64,000 nucleotides of DNA, from assembly GCA_965219855.1 (NCBI GenBank), contig CBDCOR010000021.1, forward strand, positions 124,001 through 188,000. Direction: 5' to 3'. Shown here piece by piece: positions 8,389 through 17,360 of this stretch. The translations under genes and the position numbers were made by a program. The notes beneath the pieces are model-generated. The model searched no databases. It was given only the letters and a program-made list of their open reading frames with translations, and was not told the DNA's origin. The DNA is from CAUZIZ01 sp965219855. GTDB taxonomy: Bacteria; Acidobacteriota; UBA6911; RPQK01; JAJDTT01. The first letter of the stretch is position 1, and every line of letters starts with the position of its first letter.

Positions 8389-9306
8389 GTGCCTGAGCTC
8401 CCCGAGGTCGAAACAGTACGTAGGGGACTCGATTCGCGGATACGTGGCAGATCCATCGAAAGTGCCGCAGTGGCTCCCAATCGCGTCTTCCAGGTAGATC
8501 CTGAGTGGCTTCGCTGTCAGATCGTTGGCCAGAGGGTCGTCGCTTTGGACCGACGCGGAAAGTACCTTGTGATCGAGCTGGATGACTGGTATTGGATCGT
8601 TCATCTGGGCATGACCGGGCAGCTGACCGTGAAGCGCAAAGACCCCTACGGACCTGCTTCGGAGCGGAGGCCAAATCGCTTCCCGGATATCGCTGATGCA
8701 CTTGATCGTCATACCCACCTGGCCCTCCGTTTTACCACGGGTGAGGTGATGACTTTTCGAGATGTCCGTAAGTTTGGACGTGTGTTTTTGATCGCCAAGA
8801 AAGAGGGGGCGCTGACGGATTTGTTCGGATCTCTAGGCCTGGAGCCTTTTGGCCCATCCTATCGTCTGGAAGACTTCTTGAAGAAGCTAGGGGACCGAAA
8901 GACACGGCTCAAATCCATGCTTCTGAATCAGGGATTCGTTGCCGGGGTCGGTAACATCTATGCCGACGAGGCCCTGTTTGAAGCCGCACTGCACCCGGCT
9001 CGCACGGTACGCTCCTTGAGGCGCTCCGAGAAGGAAGCGCTTTTTCGAGCGATTCCGGAAGTGCTCGAACGGGGGATGCTTCATGGCGGAACCACGCTGC
9101 GCGACTACGTGGGAATCGACGGAGAACCAGGTCAGAATCAGAACGGGCTGCGTGTCTATGGTCGAGATGATCGAGCTTGCTATCGGTGCGGCACGGTCAT
9201 CCAGAAGATGGTGATCAGTCAGAGGGGTACCCATTACTGTCCCACTTGCCAACCGAGGAGCCGGAAAAAGGAGAAGCTGAATGTCATCAGAACGAGTGCA
9301 GTTTGA
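8389..9306 (+). CDS. mutM: Formamidopyrimidine-DNA glycosylase (Fpg/MutM)
   Basis: Base-excision repair enzyme that removes 8-oxoguanine and formamidopyrimidines and nicks the abasic site. After the initiator the protein begins PELPEVETVRRGL, giving the catalytic N-terminal proline and glutamate. A lysine in DRRGKYLVIEL, the helix-two-turn-helix GVGNIYADEALF (near residue 185), and a C-terminal zinc finger CYRCG...CPTCQ complete the family signature. The start is GTG at 8389, fixed by the need for proline at position 2. Its 3' end overlaps the next gene by 26 bp. Length of 305 is slightly longer than the usual 270-290. Confidence 0.95.
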   Translation: MPELPEVETVRRGLDSRIRGRSIESAAVAPNRVFQVDPEWLRCQIVGQRVVALDRRGKYLVIELDDWYWIVHLGMTGQLTVKRKDPYGPASERRPNRFPDIADALDRHTHLALRFTTGEVMTFRDVRKFGRVFLIAKKEGALTDLFGSLGLEPFGPSYRLEDFLKKLGDRKTRLKSMLLNQGFVAGVGNIYADEALFEAALHPARTVRSLRRSEKEALFRAIPEVLERGMLHGGTTLRDYVGIDGEPGQNQNGLRVYGRDDRACYRCGTVIQKMVISQRGTHYCPTCQPRSRKKEKLNVIRTSAV

Positions 9307-10969
9307 ACCAGTTTCAGGAGCAGCGGAGCTCTTTACCCCAGAGTTTGTAAAGTATCTTCTCGACCTTCATGACCAGTTCAACTCTCGGATTCAGGAACTC
9401 AGGGAGCAACGCGCCGTTGTCTTGAAGCAAGCCCTGGAGCAGGGAGACATGCCGGCCCACCTGCCGTCCAGCGAGGCCAACACTGGCACCTGGAAGGCCC
9501 CAACAGTACCGGAAGATCTCAAGCTTCCGGGGATCGAGATATCGGGGCCCGCTTCTATCACGGGCATGTTCATCAACGCGCTGAACCCGGGTCCGGACGG
9601 CACTCGCGCCGAGGGAGATCTGGATGATGACGAGGATTCCGCCGGGCACCGTTTCCAGGATACGGTCCAAGCTGCCTGGAACCGAAAGGGAGCGGTTGAC
9701 CGGACGCTGACCTACTACGATTCTCGGAAGAACAAAGAGTACAGGCTGGCGGAGGGTGAGCTGCCCTTTTTCATGCATCGGGAGCGGGGACTCCATCTGG
9801 ACGAGTCCTCGGTCAGCGTGGATGGGGAGCCGATTTCGGCTAGCATTCTTGGGACGGCGCTGACGCTCTTTCATGCTGGCCAATCTCATACCAATCGGGG
9901 ACAGGGCATCTATTTCTATCTGCCCAAGATGGAGTCGGCTGAAGAGGCTGCTTTCTGGCGGGACTTCTTTGACGCCAGTCGCGAGCGTGTGGATCCACTC
10001 CGAAATGCGACCATTCGAGCCATAGCCCTTATAGAGTCGCTTCCTGCCGCCTATCAGATGGAGGAAATTCTGCATGCGTTGGGTCAGTACGGCGCCGGAC
10101 TGAACGCAGCCCGCTGGGATTTCAAGGCAAGCATTCTAGAATACGTCATGGCCGATCCCGCCTCGGTATGGCCGGATCGGTTCGGCGTGGACATCAAGAC
10201 CACCGATTTCCTGAGCAACATCTTCAAGCGCCTGGTAGCCATCTGTCTCAAGCGTGGGGCTGTGCCCATCGGTGGTATGGCGACCGCCCTGCCCAGTAGG
10301 GAGGATGAGGTCAATCGGGCTGCCGGGGAATCGATTCGGGCCGACAAGGAATGGGAGGCCCAGCAGGGATTTCTAAGGGGTTGGGTTGCACATATCTTCC
10401 ACATGAAAGCGGCCGCAGATCCTTTCAAGGAGCTGAGAGCCTCCGGCTGGGAGCCCTCTCCGGAAATGTTTCTTCCTGAGAACTACCCGGTCGAGGTACG
10501 CGCTCCTGAGGGTCCCATCACGATCGACGGCACCCGTCGCAACGCTCGCACCCTCATCGAATACCTCGAGGGCTGGTTGCAGGGGCGAGGCGCCAAGGGA
10601 ATTGATAGCCTCTACGGTCGACCGGGTATTCATCCAGCTCTGATGGAGGATCTGGCTACAGCCCGTATCTCGGTAGCGCAGATCGCACAGCGGGTGTTGC
10701 ACGCAGCGAGAGATGCAGAGACTGATCAGCAGCATGATTTTCCTCTGGTGAAGCGCCTGCTCAGGGAAGAACTCGCAAGCATCCTAGAGGCAGCAGGATC
10801 CAGCGCTGCGGCCTCGGCAGAACAGGCGCAGTTGGTGAGTCGCTATCGGGACGCCTTCAAGATTTCCCTCAAGTGGATCAATAACTATGTCAAGTTCGAT
10901 TTTCGGAGTCTGGGCTCCTATACGCGCAAGGACCTCAGCGTGATTGCCGAGGAAGATGATGCTTTCTAG
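9281..10969 (+). CDS. aceB: Malate synthase (A-like)
   Basis: Condenses glyoxylate with acetyl-CoA to malate, the second step of the glyoxylate shunt. The 562-residue protein aligns by eye with malate synthase A. ERGLHLDESSVSVDGEPIS carries the catalytic arginine region, and FYLPKMES, IALIESLPAAYQMEEI (metal-binding E) and GLNAARWDF (metal-binding D) follow. C-terminal ALMEDLATARIS holds the likely catalytic aspartate. The usual GTWVAHPGL is altered to RGWVAHIFHM, and an acidic insertion lies around residue 115. GGAGAAG precedes the ATG by five bases. It overlaps mutM by 26 bp, suggesting coupled translation. No isocitrate lyase gene is in the window. Confidence 0.85.
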   Translation: MSSERVQFEPVSGAAELFTPEFVKYLLDLHDQFNSRIQELREQRAVVLKQALEQGDMPAHLPSSEANTGTWKAPTVPEDLKLPGIEISGPASITGMFINALNPGPDGTRAEGDLDDDEDSAGHRFQDTVQAAWNRKGAVDRTLTYYDSRKNKEYRLAEGELPFFMHRERGLHLDESSVSVDGEPISASILGTALTLFHAGQSHTNRGQGIYFYLPKMESAEEAAFWRDFFDASRERVDPLRNATIRAIALIESLPAAYQMEEILHALGQYGAGLNAARWDFKASILEYVMADPASVWPDRFGVDIKTTDFLSNIFKRLVAICLKRGAVPIGGMATALPSREDEVNRAAGESIRADKEWEAQQGFLRGWVAHIFHMKAAADPFKELRASGWEPSPEMFLPENYPVEVRAPEGPITIDGTRRNARTLIEYLEGWLQGRGAKGIDSLYGRPGIHPALMEDLATARISVAQIAQRVLHAARDAETDQQHDFPLVKRLLREELASILEAAGSSAAASAEQAQLVSRYRDAFKISLKWINNYVKFDFRSLGSYTRKDLSVIAEEDDAF

Positions 10970-11647
10970 AGATCCCCAAGATACAAGGGACTCTACTGCT
11001 CCCTGAGTTTCTCTGATCCTTCGGAGGAAATCTCCAGGGCCCCGGGCTTCTCGAGCAAGGGCTTTAGCCAGAATCCGGTCCCTCTCGTGGGTCTCAAGGA
11101 ACGTGCTCTTGGACCGATTCTGTCCGCATCGCTGAGGGGATTTGTGGGGGTCAATAGATTCCAGGGAAGACATTCGGAGGCAGATGATCAGGACTCACCG
11201 GGTGCGATCGTAAAATGACGACCTGGGCTGCGATGCCAGGGAGTCCTCGGGAGGCTGAATCGAGCGTCGTCCTCAACCATGGACTCGGATTCTGGCTGAA
11301 GCCTTGGTTCGAGAAGCCCGCTGAAGCAGGCTCTGCCCCTCATCTCTGGCGACTATCCGGCCCTAAAGGACCGGCCTATTACGCTTCGCGCCAGCCTGCT
11401 GAAGCAGGCTCCTGGTAAGACCCAGAAGTCTCTAACAAGCAGCTGCTGGGGATCGTTCGAGAAAGAGAATTGGCACTCGGAGACCGCTTTGGCGACCCTC
11501 GCCCGAGATACGCCCGATCCATTTCAAATCAATGAGTTACGTTGTTTTTCCTTCCCAGCCTGCGAATCAAGTTTGAGGTTAGGTCGATTGAGTTCTAACA
11601 AAAGGGAAACCGGTACTTACGCCACTGAGGCACTGGGAACATCCGGA
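10970..11647. other. Non-coding stretch with palindromic repeats and no credible gene
   Basis: About 680 bp. It holds two copies of a palindrome around GCTGAAGCAGGC (listed separately) and short open frames without codon bias or family resemblance. A minus-strand frame that begins at 11173 runs into aceB antisense and is not convincing. Confidence 0.5.
11316..11415. repeat. Pair of CCTGCTGAAGCAGG palindromes
   Basis: GCCCGCTGAAGCAGGC at 11316-11331 and GCCTGCTGAAGCAGGC at 11394-11409 are near-identical hairpins about 78 bp apart. The second extends to CCAG...CTGG on both sides. Between them lies another GC-rich palindrome, GGCCCTAAAGGACCGGCC. This looks like a REP/BIME-type unit; the function is unknown. 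Confidence 0.55.
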
Positions 11648-12019
11648 CTAGTGCTGTTCACAGAGTTCTCGCTCCTTCAACGTATCCACCCTGCCGGGAC
11701 CAAATTGGTCGTTTACGAAAATTCCCTTCAGGCGCTCGCGCCTCGATTCGCCGCGGGCCAGCGTCAGCCAGTAGCACACCAGATGGTTCTCCGGATTCTT
11801 GATCCCTTCTTGGTTCTTGTTGGCTGGGTTGCAGAGCCTGGTTGGTTTCCCGACGTCGTAGAGCCTGACTCCGAACTGGTCCGTCACGGAAGCTTGGATT
11901 CCAGAATCGTCGTCATCATCGTCGTCGTCATCACCGCCCGGGTCAGCTTTGGGAGGCTGCTTCATCTCCCTCGCCGGATAGCAGAGGTAGTGATCCACAG
12001 CAGTCCTACTTGGATCCGG
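11648..12019 (-). pseudogene. Fragment of extracellular DHYxCY/QFG-repeat protein
   Basis: In-frame from about 12019 with no start codon in good context (the first GTG is at 11998). It reads VDHYLCY, a nine-residue aspartate run (about residues 23-31), VTDQFGVR, RLCNPANKNQEGI, NHLVCYWL and FVNDQFGPG, then a premature stop after RELCEQH. The alternating CY / V(x)2QFG / LCxPxxKN pattern is that of a secreted domain seen in deltaproteobacterial and acidobacterial proteins (I recall it as DUF7450; name from memory). The N-terminal part, including any signal peptide, is missing, and another piece of the same domain lies alongside in inverted orientation. Confidence 0.6.
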
Positions 12020-12030
12020 TTCGGCAGGTA

Positions 12031-12159
12031 ATGTGTGGAGGCTTACTGAAGCTCAAGGCACCCAAATTCGAAAAAGGACGCGTTCGTGTGAACAATCAGT
12101 TTGGCGAACGGATTCTCGATCTGGAAAACACAATCGGCTCATGGTACCAAACTACATAA
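12031..12159 (+). pseudogene. Inverted fragment of the same QFG-repeat domain
   Basis: 43-codon open frame reading LKAPKFEKGRVRVNNQFGER, which matches the (Y)KLKAPKF...VVVNNQFG half of the domain found on the opposite strand just upstream. It lacks the cysteine-containing beginning and ends in TAA after ENTIGSWYQTT. Best read as a relic left by an inversion or duplication. Confidence 0.55.
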
Positions 12160-12179
12160 ATTTGCCTGCCTTTTCTTAG

Positions 12180-12404
12180 AAAAAAGGTCACATCCACGGA
12201 CTGGTCGGTGACACGACTTGGAACCGGGACGGGACTCTGGAGTCGATCGGCTGGACCGACTCTCCCCTGCTCAGCCGTCGGGGCCAGATCCTCTACCGCA
12301 CCGCCAAGGAGATCCCTCAGTCCCTGGTGTTCCTTTTTCCGGATCAGCGAGTCGGAAATGAGCGGCAAGCCCTGGCCTTCGACAAATTGGCAGAAGTAGA
12401 ATAG
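12180..12404 (+). pseudogene. Open frame of unknown family without a start codon
   Basis: 75 codons bounded by TAG at 12177 and TAG at 12402, with protein-like composition (GDTTWNRDGTLESIGWTDSP, PQSLVFLFPDQRV, DKLAEVE) but no ATG/GTG in a good position near its beginning. I do not recognise the family. It could be the C-terminal remnant of a deleted gene, since it is followed within 9 bp by another small frame and then lctP. Confidence 0.3.
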
Positions 12405-12412
12405 GACACTAG

Positions 12413-12517
12413 ATGGGTGTTCTCCGCATTTCGAAGGGGATCGCATTGCTGGTCCTCGGGCTCTTTCTGGGCTGCTCGGGTCCTGTCCAGCTTGTATCTC
12501 GGAGTTTTCCCGCTTGA
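12413..12517 (+). CDS. Possible 34-residue hydrophobic peptide upstream of lctP
   Basis: ATG at 12413 opens MGVLRISKGIALLVLGLFLG followed by CSGPVQLVSRSFPA-stop. A basic start, a hydrophobic core and a cysteine look like a lipoprotein signal sequence, but FLGC is a poor lipobox. Its TGA (12515-12517) overlaps the GAGGAG ribosome site of lctP, so translation could be coupled. It may be a genuine small membrane peptide, the signal sequence of a lost lipoprotein gene, or chance. Confidence 0.3.
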   Translation: MGVLRISKGIALLVLGLFLGCSGPVQLVSRSFPA

Positions 12518-12527
12518 GGAGATTGAC

Positions 12528-14143
12528 TTGCTTGCTCTTCTTTCTCTGATGCCGATCGTGGCAGTGGCCCTGTTTCTGGTCATCTTGCGCTGGCCAGCCA
12601 GCAGGGCCATGCCGATCTCATATGCTGTTGCGGCGCTCCTCGCGCTTTTCGTTTGGCGGGTCTCGCCAGCACAGGTTGCGGCAGCGTCGACCAACGGTCT
12701 GATTGTGGCGGCATCGCTTCTGTACATTGTGTTTGGCGCCATTCTGCTGCTGAACACGCTGGAAGAGAGCTCTGCGATCAGGACGATTCGACAGGCTTTT
12801 ACCAACATCACTCCAGATCGCAGAATTCAGGTAATCATCATCGCCTGGTTGTTCGGTTCCTTCATAGAGGGTGCGGCCGGATTTGGGACTCCCGCCGCGG
12901 TGGCGGTCCCTCTGCTGGTAGCCCTAGGGTTTCCCGCGATGGCTGCTGTAATGTCCGGAATGATTATCCAGAGCACTCCGGTTTCCTTTGGTGCAGTGGG
13001 CACACCGATCCTGGTGGGCGTCAATACTGGACTATCGGCAGATCAAGGGATCGTCAGCTTCGCTTTGGCAGGGGGGTATGCCGATTGGCACCAGTTCCTG
13101 GCAATGATTGGCACCAAGGTTGCTTTGCTTCACGCTCTGACAGGTACCCTCGTCCCGCTTTTCGTTCTTGCCTTGATGACTCGCTTCTTTGGCCGGAACC
13201 GCTCCTTTCGGGAAGGACTTCAAGTCTGGAAGTTCGCTCTCTTCGCAGCCTTTGCGATGACCCTGCCCTATCTAACTGTAGCCTACCTTTTGGGACCCGA
13301 ATTCCCCTCTCTCTTTGGCGGGTTGATAGGGCTGATAGTGGTCGGGACCGCCGCCAAGAGAGGCTTTCTGACACCTGGCGCGGAGGAACACTGGGATTTT
13401 GAGAGTTCGGATCGATGGGACAATGAGTGGACGGGCGAGTTCGAGCTCCCCGAGGAGAACCCAGCGAGTCAGAAGATGGGGATGGTCGCAGCCTGGGCTC
13501 CCTACCTCCTCGTAGCTCTACTTTTGGTGCTGACGCGCCTGCGTGATTGGCCCTTCTACGATCTAGTCAACGCCTGGACCATCTCGCTTCCGAATCTGTT
13601 TGGAACCGAGATCTCAGCCGGCGTACGGCCTCTGTACCTTCCCGGCTCGATTTTTGTGTTCGTTTCCCTTCTGACCTTTTTCTTGCACCGGATGGATTGG
13701 TCTTCCTATTGCAGAGCCTGGGGGCGCTCCCTCAGAACCTTGATCGCGGCCTCAACGGCTCTGGTCTTCACGGTTCCCATGGTTCAAGTCTTCATCAATA
13801 GCGGGAACGGCGGTGCCGGATTCGAGAAGATGCCGATTGTTCTCGCTGACGGTGTGGCCGCCCTCGTGGGCAGCGACTGGCCCATTTTCGCCCCCTTCAT
13901 CGGGGGGCTCGGCGCCTTCGTAGCGGGGAGCAACACGGTCAGCAACATGATGTTCTCTCTTTTTCAGTTTGGGGTGGGACAGAGAATCGGCGTAGACCCG
14001 ACCTGGATCGTAGCCCTTCAGGCGGTGGGAGGGGCTGCGGGAAATATGATCTGTGTCCACAACGTGGTGGCGGCCTCAGCGGTGGTAGGACTGATGGGAA
14101 GAGAGGGTGCTGTCATTCGTAAGACGCTCATTCCCTTTAGCTA
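12528..14143 (+). pseudogene. lctP: L-lactate permease LctP, 5' part (gene split by an ISNCY-like element)
   Basis: Proton-coupled lactate/glycolate permease of the inner membrane, LctP family. Signature segments are NTLEESSAIRTI, SFIEGAAGFGTPAAVAVPLL, SGMIIQSTPVSFGAVGTPIL, FVAGSNTVSNMMFSLFQ and HNVVAASAVVGLMGREGAVI. The start is placed at TTG 12528 because GAGGAG lies 8 bp upstream and the protein then begins LLALLSLMPIVAVALFLVILRW-like, as in the family; the open frame from GTG 12417 adds an atypical leader. The IS starts after RKTLIPFS; the last two membrane segments lie beyond it at 15829-16006. The IS supplies a stop at once, so the protein lacks about 60 residues and is probably inactive. 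Confidence 0.88.
14138..14143. repeat. Target-site duplication TAGCTA, left copy
   Basis: TAGCTA before the element; identical at 15823-15828. Deleting the element plus one copy restores the lctP frame through FSYYALLPG, which fixes these boundaries. Confidence 0.9.
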
Positions 14144-15822
14144 GTGCCCGTCCGAAAACCGGGGTTTTCAGAACTGTAATCTGTTGAATCGTAAACACTT
14201 ATTATACTTGAGACTGCTGACAGACCGGCTCGACCCAGCTCGATCCAGAGCAAGGACCCTCGAGCGAGGGCACGCGGGCCAAAAAGCAGCGGTTCGGCGC
14301 AGACCTCTCCCCGAGTCGGAGCCACAAGGCAGTACGGTCAGCCACAAAAGGCTACAACAGGAGTCGGGCCAGGACGACCAGGTTATAGGTCAGGACGCTG
14401 GCATGGACGTAGCTTTGAAAGTGAGGCCAGCCTTTCCAGCTACAGCGGTGGAGACCGAAGGTGTGCTTGAGGGTCCCAATGCACCCCTCAATCCCGGCGC
14501 GGAAGCGTTTGAGTTGTTTGTAGACCCAACTGGAACGCACCATGCTCTCAACCGTCAACCCACACTTTTTGGAAAAGGCCACATCCTGTACCCCCTGCTC
14601 TTTGGCCCAGCGCAGGTTGGCAGCCGAGGCAAAACCACCATCCCAGGCGCTCTGGCGGGGGACCTTCCCGTACAGCTGTCGATGCCGCTCTAAGAAGGGT
14701 TGCACATAGTTGCTGTCGGCCGGATTCCCCCGTTCCACCACACAATCCAGGATCAGCGACGAGGCGCCCGTGCTGACAAACACCTTGTGGCCGAAGACCG
14801 TTTCCCGAGGGCTCTTCTTGATAATATCGGTGTGCTCTTCGAAGAGGGAACAGATCTTCTCCTGGGCCGCGACGGCCTCGCCCGAAAGGACCCGTCGTTG
14901 AGTCTGCTCGATGACTTTGTGCAACAGCCCCAGATAGTGGGCCAGTTGCGCCGCCACGGCCAGACTGAGGGGATCGCTCCACTGCGCGGAAGCTGCCAGC
15001 GCCTGCTCGGCATAGTGAGCCGTCTTGGACGCCACTTTGATCAGATCGCGGTAACTGTCCAGGCGCTTCTTGCCGCGGCGGTTGCGGATGTTCAGGACGC
15101 GCCGCTTGGCCCGCCGCGTATGATCGACGAAGCCGATCCCTTCCCGCTCCCGCAGCCGCCCCAGCCACTGGGTCACGACTCGAATGCCGTCGTACAACAG
15201 CTCACTGTCGAGCGGATAGTGGATGTTCGTCTCGACCGCCGTGGCATCGACCCGAATCCGTTGGCCTTTTTCCAGACCCCGAGCCTGCGCCCAGAGCACC
15301 AAGTGGTCGTTGATCGCCTTCCAAGTCCCCGGCTCAATCTTCCCCAGGTTCTCCGCCAGGGTGGCTTTGCTGATCGACGCCCCATAGGGCAAGCGACAGA
15401 ACCTCTGACAGCTTTGCGAATCCACCAGATGAAACTCCAGCTTGCGATAGCTGAACTGATGCAGCTGTTTGATGACGGCGCAACGCAGCACCTGCTCGGC
15501 CGTCAAACCGGGGGCGCCAACACCGGAATCGACCCTGTCAGAGAGATCTTGTACTATCAGCTCCAGCGTCTGGGGATTGTCGTCCAGGATGCGCGAGATC
15601 ACCTTCAATTCATGGGCCAGCTGGTGATCGGGCCATTGCGGGGAAAGGGGGCGTTGTTTTTCATGCTTTTTACGCATCTTCGAACTCCTGAAATCGTCGT
15701 AAGTCGTTTTAGTCTAATTGTTTGTACCAAATAGTCTAGCAAACGGCCCTGACAGTTTCGGAGCTTGAAAAAGCCCTCTTTCCCCTTCCTTATCAATTAC
15801 TTACACATTTCCGGACGGGCAC
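14144..15822 (-). mobile_element. ISNCY (ISDol1-like) insertion sequence, 1679 bp
   Basis: Ends GTGCCCGTCCGAAAA (left) and, inverted, GTGCCCGTCCGGAAA (right) form about 15-bp inverted repeats. One transposase gene is read on the minus strand. The flanking 6-bp duplications TAGCTA are palindromic. The size and 6-bp duplication agree with what I recall for the ISDol1 group; the family assignment is by transposase motifs and is tentative. Confidence 0.88.
14352..15677 (-). CDS. DDE transposase of the ISNCY-like element
   Basis: 441 residues, apparently full length. An N-terminal DNA-binding half (EQVLRCAVIKQLHQFSYRKLEFHL) is followed by the first acidic site in IRVDATAVETNIHYPLDS (near residue 145). 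A second is in SAWDGGFASAANL (near 345), and a glutamate lies in the helical C-terminal region FRAGIEGCIGTLKHTFGL. The VETNIHYP(L/T)DS block is typical of the ISNCY/ISDol1-type group and distinguishes it from IS1182, where the motif is different. Reads antisense to lctP. Confidence 0.85.
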   Translation of the reverse strand: MRKKHEKQRPLSPQWPDHQLAHELKVISRILDDNPQTLELIVQDLSDRVDSGVGAPGLTAEQVLRCAVIKQLHQFSYRKLEFHLVDSQSCQRFCRLPYGASISKATLAENLGKIEPGTWKAINDHLVLWAQARGLEKGQRIRVDATAVETNIHYPLDSELLYDGIRVVTQWLGRLREREGIGFVDHTRRAKRRVLNIRNRRGKKRLDSYRDLIKVASKTAHYAEQALAASAQWSDPLSLAVAAQLAHYLGLLHKVIEQTQRRVLSGEAVAAQEKICSLFEEHTDIIKKSPRETVFGHKVFVSTGASSLILDCVVERGNPADSNYVQPFLERHRQLYGKVPRQSAWDGGFASAANLRWAKEQGVQDVAFSKKCGLTVESMVRSSWVYKQLKRFRAGIEGCIGTLKHTFGLHRCSWKGWPHFQSYVHASVLTYNLVVLARLLL

Positions 15823-15828
15823 TAGCTA
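15823..15828. repeat. Target-site duplication TAGCTA, right copy
   Basis: Second copy of the 6-bp duplication flanking the ISNCY-like element. Confidence 0.9.
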
Positions 15829-16006
15829 CTATGCCCTTCTACCCGGATCCATCGGCTACGCGATCGTCTGGTACTCGGAGAAGGGAATCGCGAACGTGGG
15901 CACGGCGTTGGTGGTTGCGATAGTTGCAGTCGCGGTCTACCTGATAGCCAAGAGCAACAAACTAGAATCAAATCCCGCACGCCAGGTTGCGGATAAATCG
16001 CCTTGA
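15829..16006 (+). pseudogene. lctP: L-lactate permease LctP, 3' part
   Basis: Continues the lctP frame after the IS: YYALLPGSIGYAIVWYSEKG, then the final hydrophobic helix TALVVAIVAVAVYLIAK and a polar tail ending TGA at 16004-16006. The RKTLIP...YY(A/V)LL(P/A)G junction is conserved in LctP, confirming the split. It has no start of its own. Convergent with the Gfo/Idh-type gene 16 bp downstream. Confidence 0.88.
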
Positions 16007-16022
16007 GATTTCTGCGAACTTC

Positions 16023-17360
16023 CTAGCCATCAGCTTCCCTGGCGATCTCCAGGGCGCGAGTCGTCGTGTAGTATTTTGCGATCATATTGGGGACCTCCCA
16101 TTCGGGCAGTCCTCCCTGATCCAGGTAGCTCAGAAACTTCTTTGTGACTTCTCCGAAGTGGGCTTCGTGACCTACCCGAAAGAGGTCGGGGACCAGCAGA
16201 TGCCAACCATTCGGAGCAGGTTCAAGCCCCAGTCCTGGATAGCTCGTTTTTGCCAGGCGCTCGATCGTGGTCTGCAGCTGTTTGCCCAGGGCGTCCGAGT
16301 CAACGCCTTGTGTTGGTTCCACGAATACCTCAGGTTGGTAGTGCTGCTCCTCACCCTGCTTGATCAGGACGTGCGACTTCGAGCCTTTGATAACTGAGAA
16401 GTGGGTGTCGCCGCATCCTGCCGGAGCTTCGAAGTCCCAGACCACTGAAATCCTCGAATGCACGCCTCGCAAGGCGTATCGGATTTCACCATTGCAGTAA
16501 TAGGGTAGGACGCCCTCAGAGTCCAGCTGATCTACCAGAAAATCCGGGAAGTCTGGTAATCCTGTGACCCTGTTGAACTGGGCCTTGGTGAGTCGCGTAG
16601 GCCAATGACGGGCGGAGTAGATCTCCAGGTCGGTGGTGTAGTCAATGGCTTTTTCCGGGAAACAGACCCACATCACGATGTCGACCAAATGAGTCGCCAC
16701 ATCTACGATTCCTTCGCCCTGCTGCTCGACGTCGAAGTACCAGCCGGCGCGCTGGAGCGGTTTCCCAGCTACGTCCTTGAACAGATGGTGGACACTATCC
16801 TTGACGACTGCAGGATCACTTGGAGATCCCGTCTGGAGCTGTCCAAAGACCGTCTCGTTATTGACGAGTTCCCGCTGCAGGATGGTCGTAATTTCGAATC
16901 GTTCGGTCATGATGTCGTACAGCAGCACGCCGCAGTCACGGGCCGACTCGAAAGTATTTTTCAGCAGCAGCCAAGCTGTCTGATCGATGCACATCGGTTT
17001 GTCTGAGAGAACGTTGAGTTGGTTATCGACCAGGCTCCTGATGTATCGGGTCTTTTTCCGGTTATTGCCGGCAACCACGCCGACGTTCCCACTTCGGTCC
17101 AAGAGCATCTTCTCCAGAAAGTCGGGACCGCTATGGATCTGCTGCTGCCATTGAGTGGGATTCTCGGTTCGAGTGTTGAACCCCTTAATCTTTTTTAGAT
17201 GATCGTCTACCTCAGCCCCTCCAGGAGCGTAGACGTGTACAACAGGCGAAACCTGGGGATACATCACCTTCTGCAGGAGCGCCGCGTGAAAATGTCCCGG
17301 ATCCAGAGTGACAAGCTTGACCGGATAATCGTCTGAAGTACCTTCCTGCATCCTTCTCAA
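16023..17360 (-). CDS. Gfo/Idh/MocA-type oxidoreductase with Oxidoreduct_C domain
   Basis: 445 residues. The N-terminal Rossmann-like half starts VKLVTLDPGHFHAALLQK rather than the standard GxGxxG, and includes LSDKPM (near residue 120), the equivalent of the EKP motif. The C-terminal half (GEGIVDVATHLVDIVMW, ISVVWDFEAPAGCGDTHFSV) matches the Oxidoreduct_C type (PF16490, from memory). Family members act on sugars or are uncharacterised; no substrate can be named. No signal peptide is visible. Monocistronic on the minus strand. Confidence 0.75.
   Translation of the reverse strand: MRRMQEGTSDDYPVKLVTLDPGHFHAALLQKVMYPQVSPVVHVYAPGGAEVDDHLKKIKGFNTRTENPTQWQQQIHSGPDFLEKMLLDRSGNVGVVAGNNRKKTRYIRSLVDNQLNVLSDKPMCIDQTAWLLLKNTFESARDCGVLLYDIMTERFEITTILQRELVNNETVFGQLQTGSPSDPAVVKDSVHHLFKDVAGKPLQRAGWYFDVEQQGEGIVDVATHLVDIVMWVCFPEKAIDYTTDLEIYSARHWPTRLTKAQFNRVTGLPDFPDFLVDQLDSEGVLPYYCNGEIRYALRGVHSRISVVWDFEAPAGCGDTHFSVIKGSKSHVLIKQGEEQHYQPEVFVEPTQGVDSDALGKQLQTTIERLAKTSYPGLGLEPAPNGWHLLVPDLFRVGHEAHFGEVTKKFLSYLDQGGLPEWEVPNMIAKYYTTTRALEIAREADG

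Noticed and set aside
8271..8396. 41-codon frame overlapping the mutM start
   Set aside because: No ribosome site, no family wording; overlap alone is weak evidence.
10784..11173. 129-codon minus-strand frame beyond and into aceB
   Set aside because: A third of it is antisense to aceB, and the remaining part has no recognisable domain.
11880..11935. GAC/GAT run (poly-aspartate) as a possible microsatellite or CRISPR-like repeat
   Set aside because: It is an in-frame aspartate run within a QFG-domain fragment; no spacer-repeat structure.
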